Below, piece by piece: positions 34,555-44,526 of a stretch of 64,000 bases of DNA; position 1 is the stretch's first letter; each line of letters opens with the position of its first letter. Both the position numbers and the translations under genes were made by a program. Source of the stretch: Stutzerimonas stutzeri (GTDB taxonomy: Bacteria; Pseudomonadota; Gammaproteobacteria; Pseudomonadales; Pseudomonadaceae); the NCBI RefSeq assembly GCF_024448895.1, contig NZ_JAMOIC010000013.1, forward strand, positions 1 to 64,000. The letters run 5' to 3'. The notes beneath the pieces are model-generated. The model saw nothing but the letters and a program-made list of their open reading frames with translations, made no database searches and was not told where the DNA came from.

Positions 34555-35316
34555 ATGGAATCGCTTATCCAGCTGTTTTCCGAACCCACCACATGGGTGG
34601 CTTTGGCCACTTTGATTGCCATGGAAGTGGTGCTCGGCATTGATAATCTTATTTTCATTTCTATCCTCACCAACAAGCTTCCCGAGCACCAACGTGAGCG
34701 CGCGCGTCGGATCGGCATCGGTCTGGCGCTGGTCTTGCGCCTAGGGCTGCTTGGCACCGTTGCGTGGATCGTGCAACTCACCGAACCGGTTATCGAGCTG
34801 TTCGGCAATGCGTTCTCCTGGAAGGACATGATCCTGATCGCCGGCGGACTCTTCCTCTTATGGAAGGCGACCAAGGAAATCCACCACAGCATGGACCCGA
34901 CGCCTGGTGGCGATATGTTCGAAGGCAAATCGCTCGGCACTACGGCGTTGATTGGCTTCAACGCTGCGATCGCCCAGATACTCCTGCTTGACCTGGTGTT
35001 TTCCATCGACAGCATCATCACCGCGGTTGGGATGACCGAACACGTGCCGATCATGGTTATCGCCGTTGTTGTCGCGGTAACAGTGATGCTGGTGGCGGCC
35101 AATCCGCTTGCCAAGTTCATCAACGACAATCCGACGGTGGTAATGCTTGCTCTGGGCTTCCTGCTGATGATTGGCATGACGCTGATTGCCGAAGGCTTCG
35201 GCGCGCACGTACCCAAGGGCTACGTCTATGCCGCCATGGCGTTCTCTGCGGCTATCGAGGTCCTGAACATGCTGTCGCGGCGAGCCAAGCTGAAGAAAAT
35301 GCAGGCGAGTCAGTGA
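34555..35316 (+). CDS. TerC-family integral membrane protein
   Basis: A 253-residue protein with about seven helices. It has the TerC hallmarks: acidic residues inside membrane segments in [16 protein letters not shown] (helix 1-2) and [18 protein letters not shown] (helix 5), with a central charged loop [13 protein letters not shown]. Relatives are tellurite-resistance-associated or Mn2+ exporters (Alx/MeeF type) that supply metal to exported proteins. No CBS or transporter-associated domain is attached. The ATG at 34555 is preferred over a TTG one codon upstream. Single gene between two catabolic blocks, with a terminator after it. Confidence 0.9.
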   Translation: MESLIQLFSEPTTWVALATLIAMEVVLGIDNLIFISILTNKLPEHQRERARRIGIGLALVLRLGLLGTVAWIVQLTEPVIELFGNAFSWKDMILIAGGLFLLWKATKEIHHSMDPTPGGDMFEGKSLGTTALIGFNAAIAQILLLDLVFSIDSIITAVGMTEHVPIMVIAVVVAVTVMLVAANPLAKFINDNPTVVMLALGFLLMIGMTLIAEGFGAHVPKGYVYAAMAFSAAIEVLNMLSRRAKLKKMQASQ

Positions 35317-35330
35317 TCGGTTGTTAGTAG

Positions 35331-35368
35331 AACGGCGGCGCGCTGTGGGCACCAGTCGCGCCGTTTTG
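35331..35368 (+). terminator. Terminator after the TerC gene
   Basis: Arms AACGGCG (35331-35337) and CGCCGTT (35359-35365) with TTTT and a T-rich tail after the stem. The loop is long (21 bases) but contains further GC pairs. Confidence 0.6.
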
Positions 35369-35418
35369 CTTCAGGTATTACTGCCTGAGAGGGATATTAA
35401 TCTCCATCGGCATATTCG

Positions 35419-36294
35419 TTAGCGCTTAGGTCCTGCCAAACGAAATGCCCGTGGCGATTGGCCCGTCATGCGTTTGAAGAAACGTGAGAAATAAGCCGCA
35501 TCAGAGAAGCCGAGCTCGTCCGCGATCTGCTTGGCGCTCAAGGCGCTGTAGGTGAGCTGCCGCTTGGCTTCCAGCTCCAGTCGTTGATGCACCATTTCCT
35601 GGGCGGTATAGCCTGTGAATCGGCGGGTCAGGTTGTTCAGGTGGGCTGGCGTTACCCCTACCAGGTGGGCGTAGCGCTCGATGGAGAGTTGCTCCCGAAA
35701 GCGCGCCTCGACCAGCGCGGAAAATGCCTGCACATGTTCCTGTCCAGGCGACGGCCGTTCCTGCTGTTGGCGGGCATGAAGCTGCCGCCGCAGCCAGGTG
35801 CTGATCAATCCGATCAGCGAGTGCAACTGTAATTCCCGGGCAGGCGCCGGTCGCAGGTACTCGTGATGGATGGCCTCGAACACCCCGTCGATATAGGCGA
35901 GGTCCTCGCCGACAGGGTAGAGCCCAGACGTACCGAAGATCGACTGCCTGGAGTCGAGCTTACTTTCTATCTGATGTGCCAGAGGGCTCGCCAAGGTAAT
36001 GACGTAGCCTTCAATCTGCTCTGAAAATCGGAAGCCGTGGACGCACAACGGTGGTAGTACCTGAATCGCCGGATAGTCCAGCCGGGCCTGTACGCCTTCG
36101 AGTTCGATCATCGCCCAGCCACTGCGCACGTAAAGCAGCTGCACCAGATCAGCATGACGGTGCGGCTGTATTTCCCAGTCATGCAGCTGGCTGCGTTCCG
36201 GGATCGATTCGCAGTGCAAGAGATCCGGCGTTGTCCACTCCAGGCCATCGCCGTAAAGCTTGAAAACCGGAACCTTTGCCGGTCGATGGCCCAT
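35419..36294 (-). CDS. pobR: AraC-family activator of pobA
   Basis: A 291-residue regulator. An N-terminal cupin-like effector domain (residues 30-160, HRHADLVQLLYVRSGWAMIEL) is followed by a C-terminal AraC double HTH (IERYAHLVGVTPAHLNNLTRRFTGYTAQEMVHQRL and LSAKQIADELGFSDAAYFSRFFKRMTGQSPRAFR). It lies directly after pobA in the same orientation. In Pseudomonas the pobA activator is this AraC type, unlike the IclR-type PobR of Acinetobacter. The ligand is expected to be 4-hydroxybenzoate. The 79-base gap to pobA has no terminator, so it may also be read from the pobA promoter. Confidence 0.85.
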   Translation of the reverse strand: MGHRPAKVPVFKLYGDGLEWTTPDLLHCESIPERSQLHDWEIQPHRHADLVQLLYVRSGWAMIELEGVQARLDYPAIQVLPPLCVHGFRFSEQIEGYVITLASPLAHQIESKLDSRQSIFGTSGLYPVGEDLAYIDGVFEAIHHEYLRPAPARELQLHSLIGLISTWLRRQLHARQQQERPSPGQEHVQAFSALVEARFREQLSIERYAHLVGVTPAHLNNLTRRFTGYTAQEMVHQRLELEAKRQLTYSALSAKQIADELGFSDAAYFSRFFKRMTGQSPRAFRLAGPKR

Positions 36295-36373
36295 TGGTTT
36301 GATCCCCTTCGCAAAGCATCAACGCTACCACTGGCTCTGGCCGGTGCCCAGCAAGTGGTGGGCCGCCCGTGCG

Positions 36374-37615
<1,242 letters not shown>

Positions 37616-37795
37616 CTATTCTTGGTTCGTCAGCGAGTACCGTTAATGGCTTGAACCCGTTAAAACTTGGACTTTCATAAACTCCGTTCGGTTATCGAAC
37701 ATCTCCACAAGCGCCCGATCGTGCTGCGATTTGGTTATGGCAAGCCGGCTGACTCGTGGACAATACAGGCGCTTATCCAGACGCCAGGGTCTTCC

Positions 37796-38704
37796 GTGAA
37801 CCTCGACAGCCGAATCAAATACCGCCACTTGTTGTGCTTCATCGAAGTCGCTCGCCAGGGCAGTCTGGTTCGCGCAGCGCAGGCCATGGCAGTCAGCCAG
37901 CCGGCGATTTCGAAGACGCTCAAGGAACTCGAAACGCTGCTCGAGGCCACATTGTTCGATCGTGGCAAGCAGGGGGTGACGCTGACCGCTGCCGGGCAGG
38001 CGTTTCTGCGCTACGCAGGGCCCAGCGTACAGGCGCTGCGTGAGGGCGTTCGCAGCCTGCGTGCCGGTGAACACGAGGCCGGAATGGTGCGGCTGGGGGC
38101 GCTCTCGACTGTGGAAAGCTCGCTGCTGCCGGACGTGGTGCGGCGCCTGCATGCGCAACATGCGGCGCTTGTGGTCAGTGTCGTCTCCGGGCCGAGCGCC
38201 TATCTGCTTGGCCAGTTGCGCAGCGGGGAGTTGGATCTCGTGGTGGGTCGGATGACCGATGCGCCACAGATCGAAGGGCTCAGTTTCGAACACCTGTATA
38301 GCGAATCCATGACCTTGGTTGTTCGCCCGGGGCACGCCTTGCTCGATGGTGACCCAAATCGTCTTGAGGATTTTCCGCTGGTGCTTCCTCAGGGCGGTAC
38401 GACTATTCGGCGACATGCTGACAGCTTGTTCATTCAGCTGGGCATCGCGCCACCGCCACGGCGGCTGGAGACGCTGTCCGTTGCGCTGAGCCGGCATTAT
38501 GTTCGTGTCAGCGATGCGGTCTGGGTCGCGCCGCTCGATGCCGTGCGTGAAGACCTCGCCAACGGCGAGCTGTGCGAAGTGAATCTGGGCGTGAAAGAAC
38601 CGGGCGGCTCGGTTGGCATCTGCAGCAATCCCACGCTTGCGGCGAGCCTTGCGATGCAATGGTGCTGCGAAGCGTTGCGCGAAGCTGCTGTTATCTACCG
38701 CTGA
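37796..38704 (+). CDS. pcaQ: LysR-family activator of the protocatechuate genes
   Basis: A 302-residue LysR protein of the PcaQ type. It starts with the conserved RIKYRHLLCFIEVARQGSLVRAAQAMAVSQPAISKTLKELE (HTH) followed by the effector domain. The GTG at 37796 is chosen because PcaQ/GbpR-type regulators begin right at this conserved segment; the open frame upstream to 37667 is unlike the family. It lies upstream of and in the same direction as pcaHG, with a perfect PcaQ dyad between them at 38713. The known effector of PcaQ in rhizobia is beta-carboxy-cis,cis-muconate. Confidence 0.92.
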   Translation: MNLDSRIKYRHLLCFIEVARQGSLVRAAQAMAVSQPAISKTLKELETLLEATLFDRGKQGVTLTAAGQAFLRYAGPSVQALREGVRSLRAGEHEAGMVRLGALSTVESSLLPDVVRRLHAQHAALVVSVVSGPSAYLLGQLRSGELDLVVGRMTDAPQIEGLSFEHLYSESMTLVVRPGHALLDGDPNRLEDFPLVLPQGGTTIRRHADSLFIQLGIAPPPRRLETLSVALSRHYVRVSDAVWVAPLDAVREDLANGELCEVNLGVKEPGGSVGICSNPTLAASLAMQWCCEALREAAVIYR

Positions 38705-38708
38705 GCTT

Positions 38709-38732
38709 ATCCATAACCGTGAGGTTATGGAT
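38709..38732 (+). promoter_or_regulatory. Perfect PcaQ binding dyad upstream of pcaH
   Basis: A 10-base inverted repeat ATCCATAACC-GTGA-GGTTATGGAT. Its centre, ATAACC-N4-GGTTAT (38713-38728), matches the rhizobial PcaQ motif ATAACC-N4-GGTTAA as I remember it. It begins 4 bases after the pcaQ stop and about 97 bases before pcaH, suited to activation of pcaH. Confidence 0.75.
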
Positions 38733-38828
38733 GTGGTGTGACTTTTCAATTCTGCGATGCGGCGGCTTGTCGCATACTCGGGATCGCCTGATCAGACGCC
38801 ACCCCAATTTCAACAAAAGGAGCTCGCC

Positions 38829-39545
38829 ATGTCCGAACTGGACACCAGCCTGTTCGTCGCACGCGACCGCACCCGGCACCCAAAGGCGCTGACGCCTGAC
38901 TACAAGACCTCGGTTGCGCGCTCTCCGCAACAGGCGCTGATTACGCTCGCGCCGTCCATTTCAGAGACCACGGGCCCTGACTTTTCGCATCTCAAGTTTG
39001 GTCCCCATGACAATGACCTGTTGCTCAACTTCAACAACGGTGGCTTGCCCATCGGCGAGCGAATCGTCGTTTCTGGCCGGGTGATGGATCAGTACGGCAA
39101 GCCAGTGCCGCATACGTTGGTGGAAATCTGGCAGGCCAACGCAGGTGGCCGCTATCGGCACAAGAACGACCGCTATATCGCACCGCTGGACCCGAACTTC
39201 GGCGGTGTCGGCAGGGCGCTGACCGATAACGATGGCAACTATGTGTTTCGTACGATCAAGCCTGGCCCCTATCCATGGCGCAATGGTCCGAATGAATGGC
39301 GACCGGCACACATCCATGTCTCCATCAGCGGCCCATCGATTGCGACTCGTCTGATCACCCAGCTGTACTTCGAGGGCGACCCCCTGATTCCGCTGTGTCC
39401 GATTGCCCGGACCATCAGTGACGAGGCCGTGCAGAGCCTGATCGCCAGGCTCGATATGGGCATGGCCAATCCTATGGATTGCCTGGCGTACCGTTTCGAT
39501 ATCGTGCTGCGCGGGCAGCGCAAGACGCATTTCCCCAACCACTGA
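38829..39545 (+). CDS. pcaH: Protocatechuate 3,4-dioxygenase beta subunit
   Basis: A 238-residue subunit carrying the non-haem Fe(III) site of the ring-cleaving enzyme that turns protocatechuate into 3-carboxy-cis,cis-muconate. The intradiol signature is complete: [37 protein letters not shown] with the first Tyr ligand, [11 protein letters not shown] with the second Tyr, and [12 protein letters not shown] with both His ligands. The ATG at 38829 has AAAAGGAG upstream, preceded by CAACAAAA, a partial Crc-type site. Followed by pcaG after 13 bases. Confidence 0.96.
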   Translation: MSELDTSLFVARDRTRHPKALTPDYKTSVARSPQQALITLAPSISETTGPDFSHLKFGPHDNDLLLNFNNGGLPIGERIVVSGRVMDQYGKPVPHTLVEIWQANAGGRYRHKNDRYIAPLDPNFGGVGRALTDNDGNYVFRTIKPGPYPWRNGPNEWRPAHIHVSISGPSIATRLITQLYFEGDPLIPLCPIARTISDEAVQSLIARLDMGMANPMDCLAYRFDIVLRGQRKTHFPNH

Positions 39546-39558
39546 GAAGGAGACGACG

Positions 39559-40164
39559 ATGCCCGTAACACTTTTGCCGGAAACCCCTTCTCAGACCGCT
39601 GGGCCATATGTGCATATCGGTCTGGCACTGGCCGCCGCCGGCAACCCCGCCCGCGAGCTTGAAATATGGAACGAGCTGGCCAAGCCGAATGCGCAGGGCG
39701 AGCACATCCTCCTTATCGGCCAGGTCTTCGATGGCATGGGCCATCTGGTACGAGACTCCTTCCTGGAGTTCTGGCAGGCCGACCACGCCGGTGTTTATCA
39801 CTTCCGCTTTGATCCAGAGCAGCCATTCAATAGCTTCGGCCGCACTGCAACCACGTTCGATGCCGGCGACTGGACACTCAAGACCATCAAGCCTGGTGCC
39901 GTGATGAACCGTTCCGGCGAGCTGATGGCGCCGCATGTCAACGTGTCGTTATTCGCGCGCGGCATCAACATTCATCTGCACACGCGGATCTATTTCGATG
40001 ATGAATCGGAAGCCAACGAAAAGGACCCGGTACTCAACTCCATCGAATGGGCGCAACGTCGCGAAACGCTGATTGCGCGGCGCTGCGAAATCGACGGGAA
40101 GGCGGCGTACCGCTTCGATATTCGGCTCCAGGGAGACGGGGAGACCGTTTTCTTTGATTTCTGA
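39559..40164 (+). CDS. pcaG: Protocatechuate 3,4-dioxygenase alpha subunit
   Basis: A 201-residue partner of PcaH with the same beta-sandwich fold but without the full iron ligand set, as is normal for alpha subunits. It starts with the diagnostic LLPETPSQTAGPYVHIGLA and contains GQVFDGMGHLVRDSFLEFWQADHAGVYHF and APHVNVSLFARGINIHLHTRIYF. AGAAGGAG precedes the ATG. Its last 11 bases overlap the likely start of the ZapE-like gene. Confidence 0.96.
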   Translation: MPVTLLPETPSQTAGPYVHIGLALAAAGNPARELEIWNELAKPNAQGEHILLIGQVFDGMGHLVRDSFLEFWQADHAGVYHFRFDPEQPFNSFGRTATTFDAGDWTLKTIKPGAVMNRSGELMAPHVNVSLFARGINIHLHTRIYFDDESEANEKDPVLNSIEWAQRRETLIARRCEIDGKAAYRFDIRLQGDGETVFFDF

Positions 40165-41263
40165 TGTTCTGCAGTTAAGGCGTGACGCACCGGGTCAGTC
40201 CGCTGCTCAGCAAGTCGAGCGAGGCATCTCGGCCCTGATAGCGGCACGCGGTTTTCAGGCCGATGCCGCTCAGCAGAGCGCTATCAAGCTGCTTGCCGAG
40301 TGGATCGACGCTTGGCAACGCGGCCGCCGGGGTTGGCCACGGGCGCCCAAAGCTGGCGTTTACCTCTGGGGTGGCGTTGGCCGTGGCAAGAGCCTCGTGA
40401 TGGACGCGTTCTTCACCGCAGCCCCCGTCAAGGCCAAGCGCCGGGTGCATTTCCACGGATTCCTTCAGGAGGTGCTTGAACGCCTCCAGCAGATCACGGG
40501 TCAGCCGGATCCTCTGGCGCGGGTCGCCCGCGAGATCTCGGTGAATACCCGCTTGCTCTGCTTCGACGAGTTTCACGTACACGATATCGGCGATGCAGTG
40601 TTGCTGGGGCGGCTGCTCAAGCATCTGGTCGGGGAGGGCATCGGCATCGTCGCTACCTCCAATTACATGCCGCAGGCGCTGTGTCCGAACCCGCTTTATC
40701 GTGATCGTTTCAAACCCGCTATCGAACTGATCGAGCGCCGATTCGCTAGCTACAATCTGGACGGCGGCGAGGACTATCGGCAACGTGCGAACGGTGGTTA
40801 CGTGTGGGGCGCATTCGTTCACGTCGCGGAGAATGCACAGAACGACTGGGTTACACGACGGTTGCAGCTGCCTGCGTCGGCCGAGCAAGACGTTCAGGTA
40901 GCAGTCAATCATCGGCCGTTGCACTTTTGTGCGCGATATCAGGCGACGGCCTGGCTGCATTTCGATGCGCTATGCCGGCTCCCGCGCTCCAGTGCCGACT
41001 TTCTCTGGTTGAGCCGCACCTTCGAATGCCTGGCGATTACTGGCGTGCCACCGCTCGATGGGCAGGGCATCGACGTGCAACAGCGCTTTCTCAATCTCAT
41101 CGACATTCTTTATGACAGCGGGATCGAGCTGAATCTGGTCGCTGAGGTGGGGCTGCCCGAGTTGCTGTCGGCGGGCGCTCACGTTGACTTTGCTCGCACC
41201 CGTAGCCGTCTGCAGCAACTTCGAAAGCTGCAGTCAGGACTTCACAGCGGGGAGCCGGTTTAG
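40154..41263 (+). CDS. ZapE/AFG1-like P-loop ATPase inside the pca operon
   Basis: About 369 residues of the AFG1/LACE1/ZapE ATPase family. Visible are a Walker A in GVYLWGGVGRGKSLVMDAFF, the family HFHGFLQEVLERL, a Walker B LLCFDEFHVHDIGDAVLLGRLL, sensor-1 IVATSNYMPQALCPNPLYRDRF and a closing IDILYDSGIELNLVA. No ATG fits; the TTG at 40154, nine bases after GGGGAGA, gives a family-like length and overlaps pcaG by 11 bases. ZapE acts at the division ring and its mitochondrial relatives in protein quality control; a role in aromatic catabolism is not known. The AEC transporter starts immediately at its stop. Confidence 0.82.
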   Translation: MISDVLQLRRDAPGQSAAQQVERGISALIAARGFQADAAQQSAIKLLAEWIDAWQRGRRGWPRAPKAGVYLWGGVGRGKSLVMDAFFTAAPVKAKRRVHFHGFLQEVLERLQQITGQPDPLARVAREISVNTRLLCFDEFHVHDIGDAVLLGRLLKHLVGEGIGIVATSNYMPQALCPNPLYRDRFKPAIELIERRFASYNLDGGEDYRQRANGGYVWGAFVHVAENAQNDWVTRRLQLPASAEQDVQVAVNHRPLHFCARYQATAWLHFDALCRLPRSSADFLWLSRTFECLAITGVPPLDGQGIDVQQRFLNLIDILYDSGIELNLVAEVGLPELLSAGAHVDFARTRSRLQQLRKLQSGLHSGEPV

Positions 41264-42193
41264 ATGCTGGCGATCCTTGGAATCACCGCACCGATTTTCA
41301 TCATCATCGCCATGGGTTTTCTCGCATGCCGAGTCGGGATGGTCACCCGCGAGCAGGCCGGCGGTATGGGACGCTTCGTCATTACCTTTGCACTGCCCGC
41401 GCTGGTCATTCGTGCACTGCTGGAACGGCCCCTCGCAGAGGTGATCGACTGGAATTACCTGCTTGGCTATGGGCTTGGATCGCTGTTGGTCTTCGGTCTG
41501 GGTTATGGCTTCGCTCGGCTGGTGCGCAAGGACACTCCTAGCGGCAGTGCGCTGGTCGGGCTTGGGGTATCGGTATCCAACAGCGGCTTCGTTGCCTACC
41601 CGATCGTACTGATGGCGGTCGGCGCTCCGGCTGGCGTGGCGCTGGCTTTGGGAATGATTGTCGAAAATCTGCTGATGATTCCGTTGGCGCTGACGTTGGC
41701 CGAGCTGGGCAGGCAGAGCGAAGACGGGGTCGGCAAAGCACTCCGTGCCACTGCGCATAATCTGGTTCGTCACCCCATACTCATCGCCATTACCGCGGCA
41801 TTGTTGATGGCGCTGCTTGATGTGCGTCCGCCGCCGGTAGCGATGCGAGTGATCGACATGCTCTCGACTGCCTCCGCACCAGTGGCTCTTTTCGTCATCG
41901 GGGCCAGCCTCAACGGGATGAAGGCGGGCGGATTGCTTGTGGACGTAGGGCAGATGGCCGTCGGCAAGCTGATCCTGCACCCGCTCATGGTGCTGCTGTG
42001 CTTCACGATGCTGCCGGTGTCCGACCCGGTGCTTGCCACCGCTGGTGTGCTTATGGCCGCGGCACCCATGATGAGTATTTACCCCATCCTCGGCGCGCGA
42101 TACGGGTTCGAGGGGCGCTGCGCTGCAGCATTGGTGGTGGCGACGGTACTGTCCTTTCTCAGCGTCAGTGCATTCATCTGGGCGGTGGCGTGA
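41264..42193 (+). CDS. AEC-family transporter (auxin efflux carrier type)
   Basis: A 309-residue membrane protein with about ten helices in two inverted halves. It shows the AEC pattern: ITAPIFIIIAMGFLACRVGMVTREQAGGMGRFVITFALPALVIRALLERP at the start and MLSTASAPVALFVIGASLNGM and AAAPMMSIYPILGARYG in the second half. Its ATG touches the stop of the ZapE-like gene, and pcaB follows after 93 bases, so it belongs to the pca transcript. Related carriers move organic acids such as malonate or malate. Uptake of an aromatic acid or export of a pathway acid are both possible. Confidence 0.85.
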   Translation: MLAILGITAPIFIIIAMGFLACRVGMVTREQAGGMGRFVITFALPALVIRALLERPLAEVIDWNYLLGYGLGSLLVFGLGYGFARLVRKDTPSGSALVGLGVSVSNSGFVAYPIVLMAVGAPAGVALALGMIVENLLMIPLALTLAELGRQSEDGVGKALRATAHNLVRHPILIAITAALLMALLDVRPPPVAMRVIDMLSTASAPVALFVIGASLNGMKAGGLLVDVGQMAVGKLILHPLMVLLCFTMLPVSDPVLATAGVLMAAAPMMSIYPILGARYGFEGRCAAALVVATVLSFLSVSAFIWAVA

Positions 42194-42286
42194 CCGGGAG
42201 CTGACGCATATTCCTCATCGCATTTCTATCCACGCGAAAGCACCGCTGAACCTACGTATTCGCTGATCCGCACAGGAGCGCACACA

Positions 42287-43642
42287 TTGAATCAGGGCAC
42301 CCATCAACTCTTCGACGCCTATTTCACAGGACCGCAAATGCGCCGGATTTTTTCGGATGAGGGGCGGCTGCAAGGCATGCTGGATTTCGAAGCGGCGCTC
42401 GCCCGTGCTGAAGCGCGTTGCGGTGTGATTCCTCAATCAGCGGTGGGTCCTATCGAGGGTGGCTGTAGCGCCGATCTATATGACCCGATCGCGCTCGGCA
42501 TCGCTATCGGCACGGCGGGTAATTCTGCAATTCCGCTGGTCAAGGCGATGGGCAAGCGCATTGCCGAGCATGACATCGAGGCCGAACGGTATGTTCACCT
42601 CGGGGCGACCAGCCAGGATGTGATGGACACCGGGCTTGTGCTTCAGCTGCGCCAAGCAATCGATTTGATTGAGGCTGATCTTTCAAGGCTTGGCGACTCT
42701 TTGGCAACCCAGGCCGAGCGACACGCACGCACCCCCATGGCCGGTCGCACTTGGCTGCAGCACGCAACGCCGGTGACGCTTGGTATGAAAATCGCCGGTT
42801 GGCTCGGCGCTATAAATCGTCACCGTCAACGCTTGCGCGAGATCAAACCGCGTGTGCTCTGTTTACAGTTCGGCGGCGCCTCTGGCTCGCTTGCGGCTCT
42901 TGGGGAGCAGGCCTGGCCGGTCAGTCAGGCTCTGGCCAACGAGTTGGGGCTGGAACTGCCCGATCAGCCCTGGCACACCCAGCGTGATCGGCCCGCAGAG
43001 TTCGCGGGGTTGCTGGGCCTGATCGCTGGCAGCTTGGGCAAGCTGGGGCGCGATCTTTCATTGCTGATGCAGACCGACGTGGGTGAAGTCTTCGAGCCCT
43101 CTGCACCGGGGAAAGGCGGCTCTTCGACCATGCCGCACAAGCGCAATCCGGTAGGCAGCGCTGTGATGATCAGCGCATCCGTCCGTGCGCCTGGGCTGGT
43201 TGCCACCATGCTCAGCGCAATGCCGCAGGAGCACGAGCGCAGCCTTGGGCTCTGGCACGCTGAATGGGAAACGCTGCCTGAACTTTGCTGCCTGGTGTCC
43301 GGTTCCTTGCAGCAGGCGCTGGTGGCGATCGGTGACCTTGAGGTCGACGCAGACCGCATGGCGGGCAATCTCGAGCAGACCCGCGGACTGGTTCTGGCGG
43401 AGGCCGTGAGCATTGCGCTTGCCCAGCGGATTGGTCGTGACGCGGCTCATCACCTGATCGAGCAATGTTGCAAGCGCGCTGTTGCCGATGGGCGCCACTT
43501 GCGGGGTGTGCTTGGCGAGACCCCGGAAGTCCGTAAGCAGCTCAATGACGCCGAACTTGATCGACTGCTTGATCCAGCAAACTACCTGGGACAGGCGCAA
43601 CTGTGGGTCGCGCGCGCCGTGGCCGAGCACCGCCGCCTTTAG
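42287..43642 (+). CDS. pcaB: 3-Carboxy-cis,cis-muconate cycloisomerase
   Basis: A 451-residue member of the fumarase/aspartase superfamily that lactonises the PcaHG product to 4-carboxymuconolactone. Diagnostic stretches are FDAYFTGPQMRRIFSDEGRLQGMLDFEAALARAEA, HLGATSQDVMDTGLVLQLR, MAGRTWLQHATPVTLGMKIAGWL and the superfamily signature GGSSTMPHKRNPVGS. The start is the TTG at 42287 with CAGGAG eight bases upstream. Follows the AEC gene and precedes pcaC. Confidence 0.95.
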   Translation: MNQGTHQLFDAYFTGPQMRRIFSDEGRLQGMLDFEAALARAEARCGVIPQSAVGPIEGGCSADLYDPIALGIAIGTAGNSAIPLVKAMGKRIAEHDIEAERYVHLGATSQDVMDTGLVLQLRQAIDLIEADLSRLGDSLATQAERHARTPMAGRTWLQHATPVTLGMKIAGWLGAINRHRQRLREIKPRVLCLQFGGASGSLAALGEQAWPVSQALANELGLELPDQPWHTQRDRPAEFAGLLGLIAGSLGKLGRDLSLLMQTDVGEVFEPSAPGKGGSSTMPHKRNPVGSAVMISASVRAPGLVATMLSAMPQEHERSLGLWHAEWETLPELCCLVSGSLQQALVAIGDLEVDADRMAGNLEQTRGLVLAEAVSIALAQRIGRDAAHHLIEQCCKRAVADGRHLRGVLGETPEVRKQLNDAELDRLLDPANYLGQAQLWVARAVAEHRRL

Positions 43643-43716
43643 CAGGCTCGCTTGCTACCAGCGATCGTCGAACGCGCTGTTAACTGCGCATGAACATTGA
43701 GAGGAGAGCTAACACA

Positions 43717-44112
43717 GTGGATGAGAAAGAACGCTACGAAGCGGGCATGCAAGTGCGCCGCGCGGTACTGGGGGACGCTCACGTCGACCGCAGCCTGCAA
43801 AACATCACCCCGTTCAACGAGGAGTTCCAGGAGATGATTACCCGTCATGCCTGGGGCGATATCTGGACCCGGCCCGGCCTGCCGCGACACACCCGCAGCC
43901 TGATCACCATTGCCATGCTCATCGGCATGAACCGCGAGGGTGAACTGAAGCTGCACCTACGAGCGGCGAAAAACAACGGCGTGACCCGGGACGAAATAAA
44001 GGAAGTGCTGCTGCAGAGCGCGATCTACTGCGGCATACCTGCAGCGAACGCCACATTCCATCTGGCCGAGCAGGTTTACGACGAGATGGGCGTCGAGTCC
44101 CTGGAGCAGTAG
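43717..44112 (+). CDS. pcaC: 4-Carboxymuconolactone decarboxylase
   Basis: A 131-residue protein that decarboxylates 4-carboxymuconolactone to beta-ketoadipate enol-lactone. It has the PcaC form DEKERYEAGMQVRRAVLGDAHVDRSLQNITPFNEEFQEMITRHAWGDIWTRPGL, and HTRSLITIAMLIGMNREGELKLHLRAAKNNGVTRDEIKEVLLQSAIYCGIPAAN is the conserved core. The GTG at 43717 fits the family start and has GAGAGGAGAG eight bases upstream; an ATG at 43690 would place that site inside the gene. The next step, PcaD, is not in the window and is not fused here. Confidence 0.94.
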   Translation: MDEKERYEAGMQVRRAVLGDAHVDRSLQNITPFNEEFQEMITRHAWGDIWTRPGLPRHTRSLITIAMLIGMNREGELKLHLRAAKNNGVTRDEIKEVLLQSAIYCGIPAANATFHLAEQVYDEMGVESLEQ

Positions 44113-44265
44113 CCATATCGCCCGAGACTTGTCTGCACCCGGATGAGCGACTGGCGTCTTCTGCCATCTCGGCAGCATTCCAGCAGGGAGTGGGTGGCGA
44201 TGCTTTGCATCCAGAAGCCATGAGCCTAATATATGATCCGTTTACGTTTCGTATAAGGTCGGCTC

Positions 44266-44526
44266 ATGGGCATCGTCAAGATTTCGGAAGGTATGCACGA
44301 CAATTTGCGGGTGGTGGGCAACGCGCTAAGCCGATCGATCAATGCCCAAGCGGAGCATTGGCTGCGCATCGGCATGCTGGCTGAGCTCCATCCTGAGCTG
44401 AATCACCATGAGATCAGCCGACTGTTGATACGCGCGGAGAAGGCCGGTGGTCTTGATCTCAACCGGCTCTGCGGGGCTGAAGCATCGACGCGCGATATGT
44501 CTGTTGCACGGAGCGCTGACGCGTGA
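44266..44526 (+). CDS. ParD-like antitoxin-type protein
   Basis: An 86-residue protein beginning MGIVKISEGMHDNLRVVGNALSRSINAQAEHWLRIGMLAEL. The ribbon-helix-helix-like core (VKISEGMHDNLRVVGNALSRSINAQAEHWLRIG) is that of the ParD-like family, and the C-terminal third is variable. AAGG precedes the ATG. Its stop overlaps the start of a methionine aminopeptidase gene (GTGA), an unusual partner for an antitoxin-like gene; no ParE is present. It may autoregulate the pair. Confidence 0.75.
   Translation: MGIVKISEGMHDNLRVVGNALSRSINAQAEHWLRIGMLAELHPELNHHEISRLLIRAEKAGGLDLNRLCGAEASTRDMSVARSADA

Noticed and set aside
37643-38749. A 368-residue frame antisense to pcaQ
   Set aside because: Shadow of the pcaQ coding sequence; composition is not protein-like.
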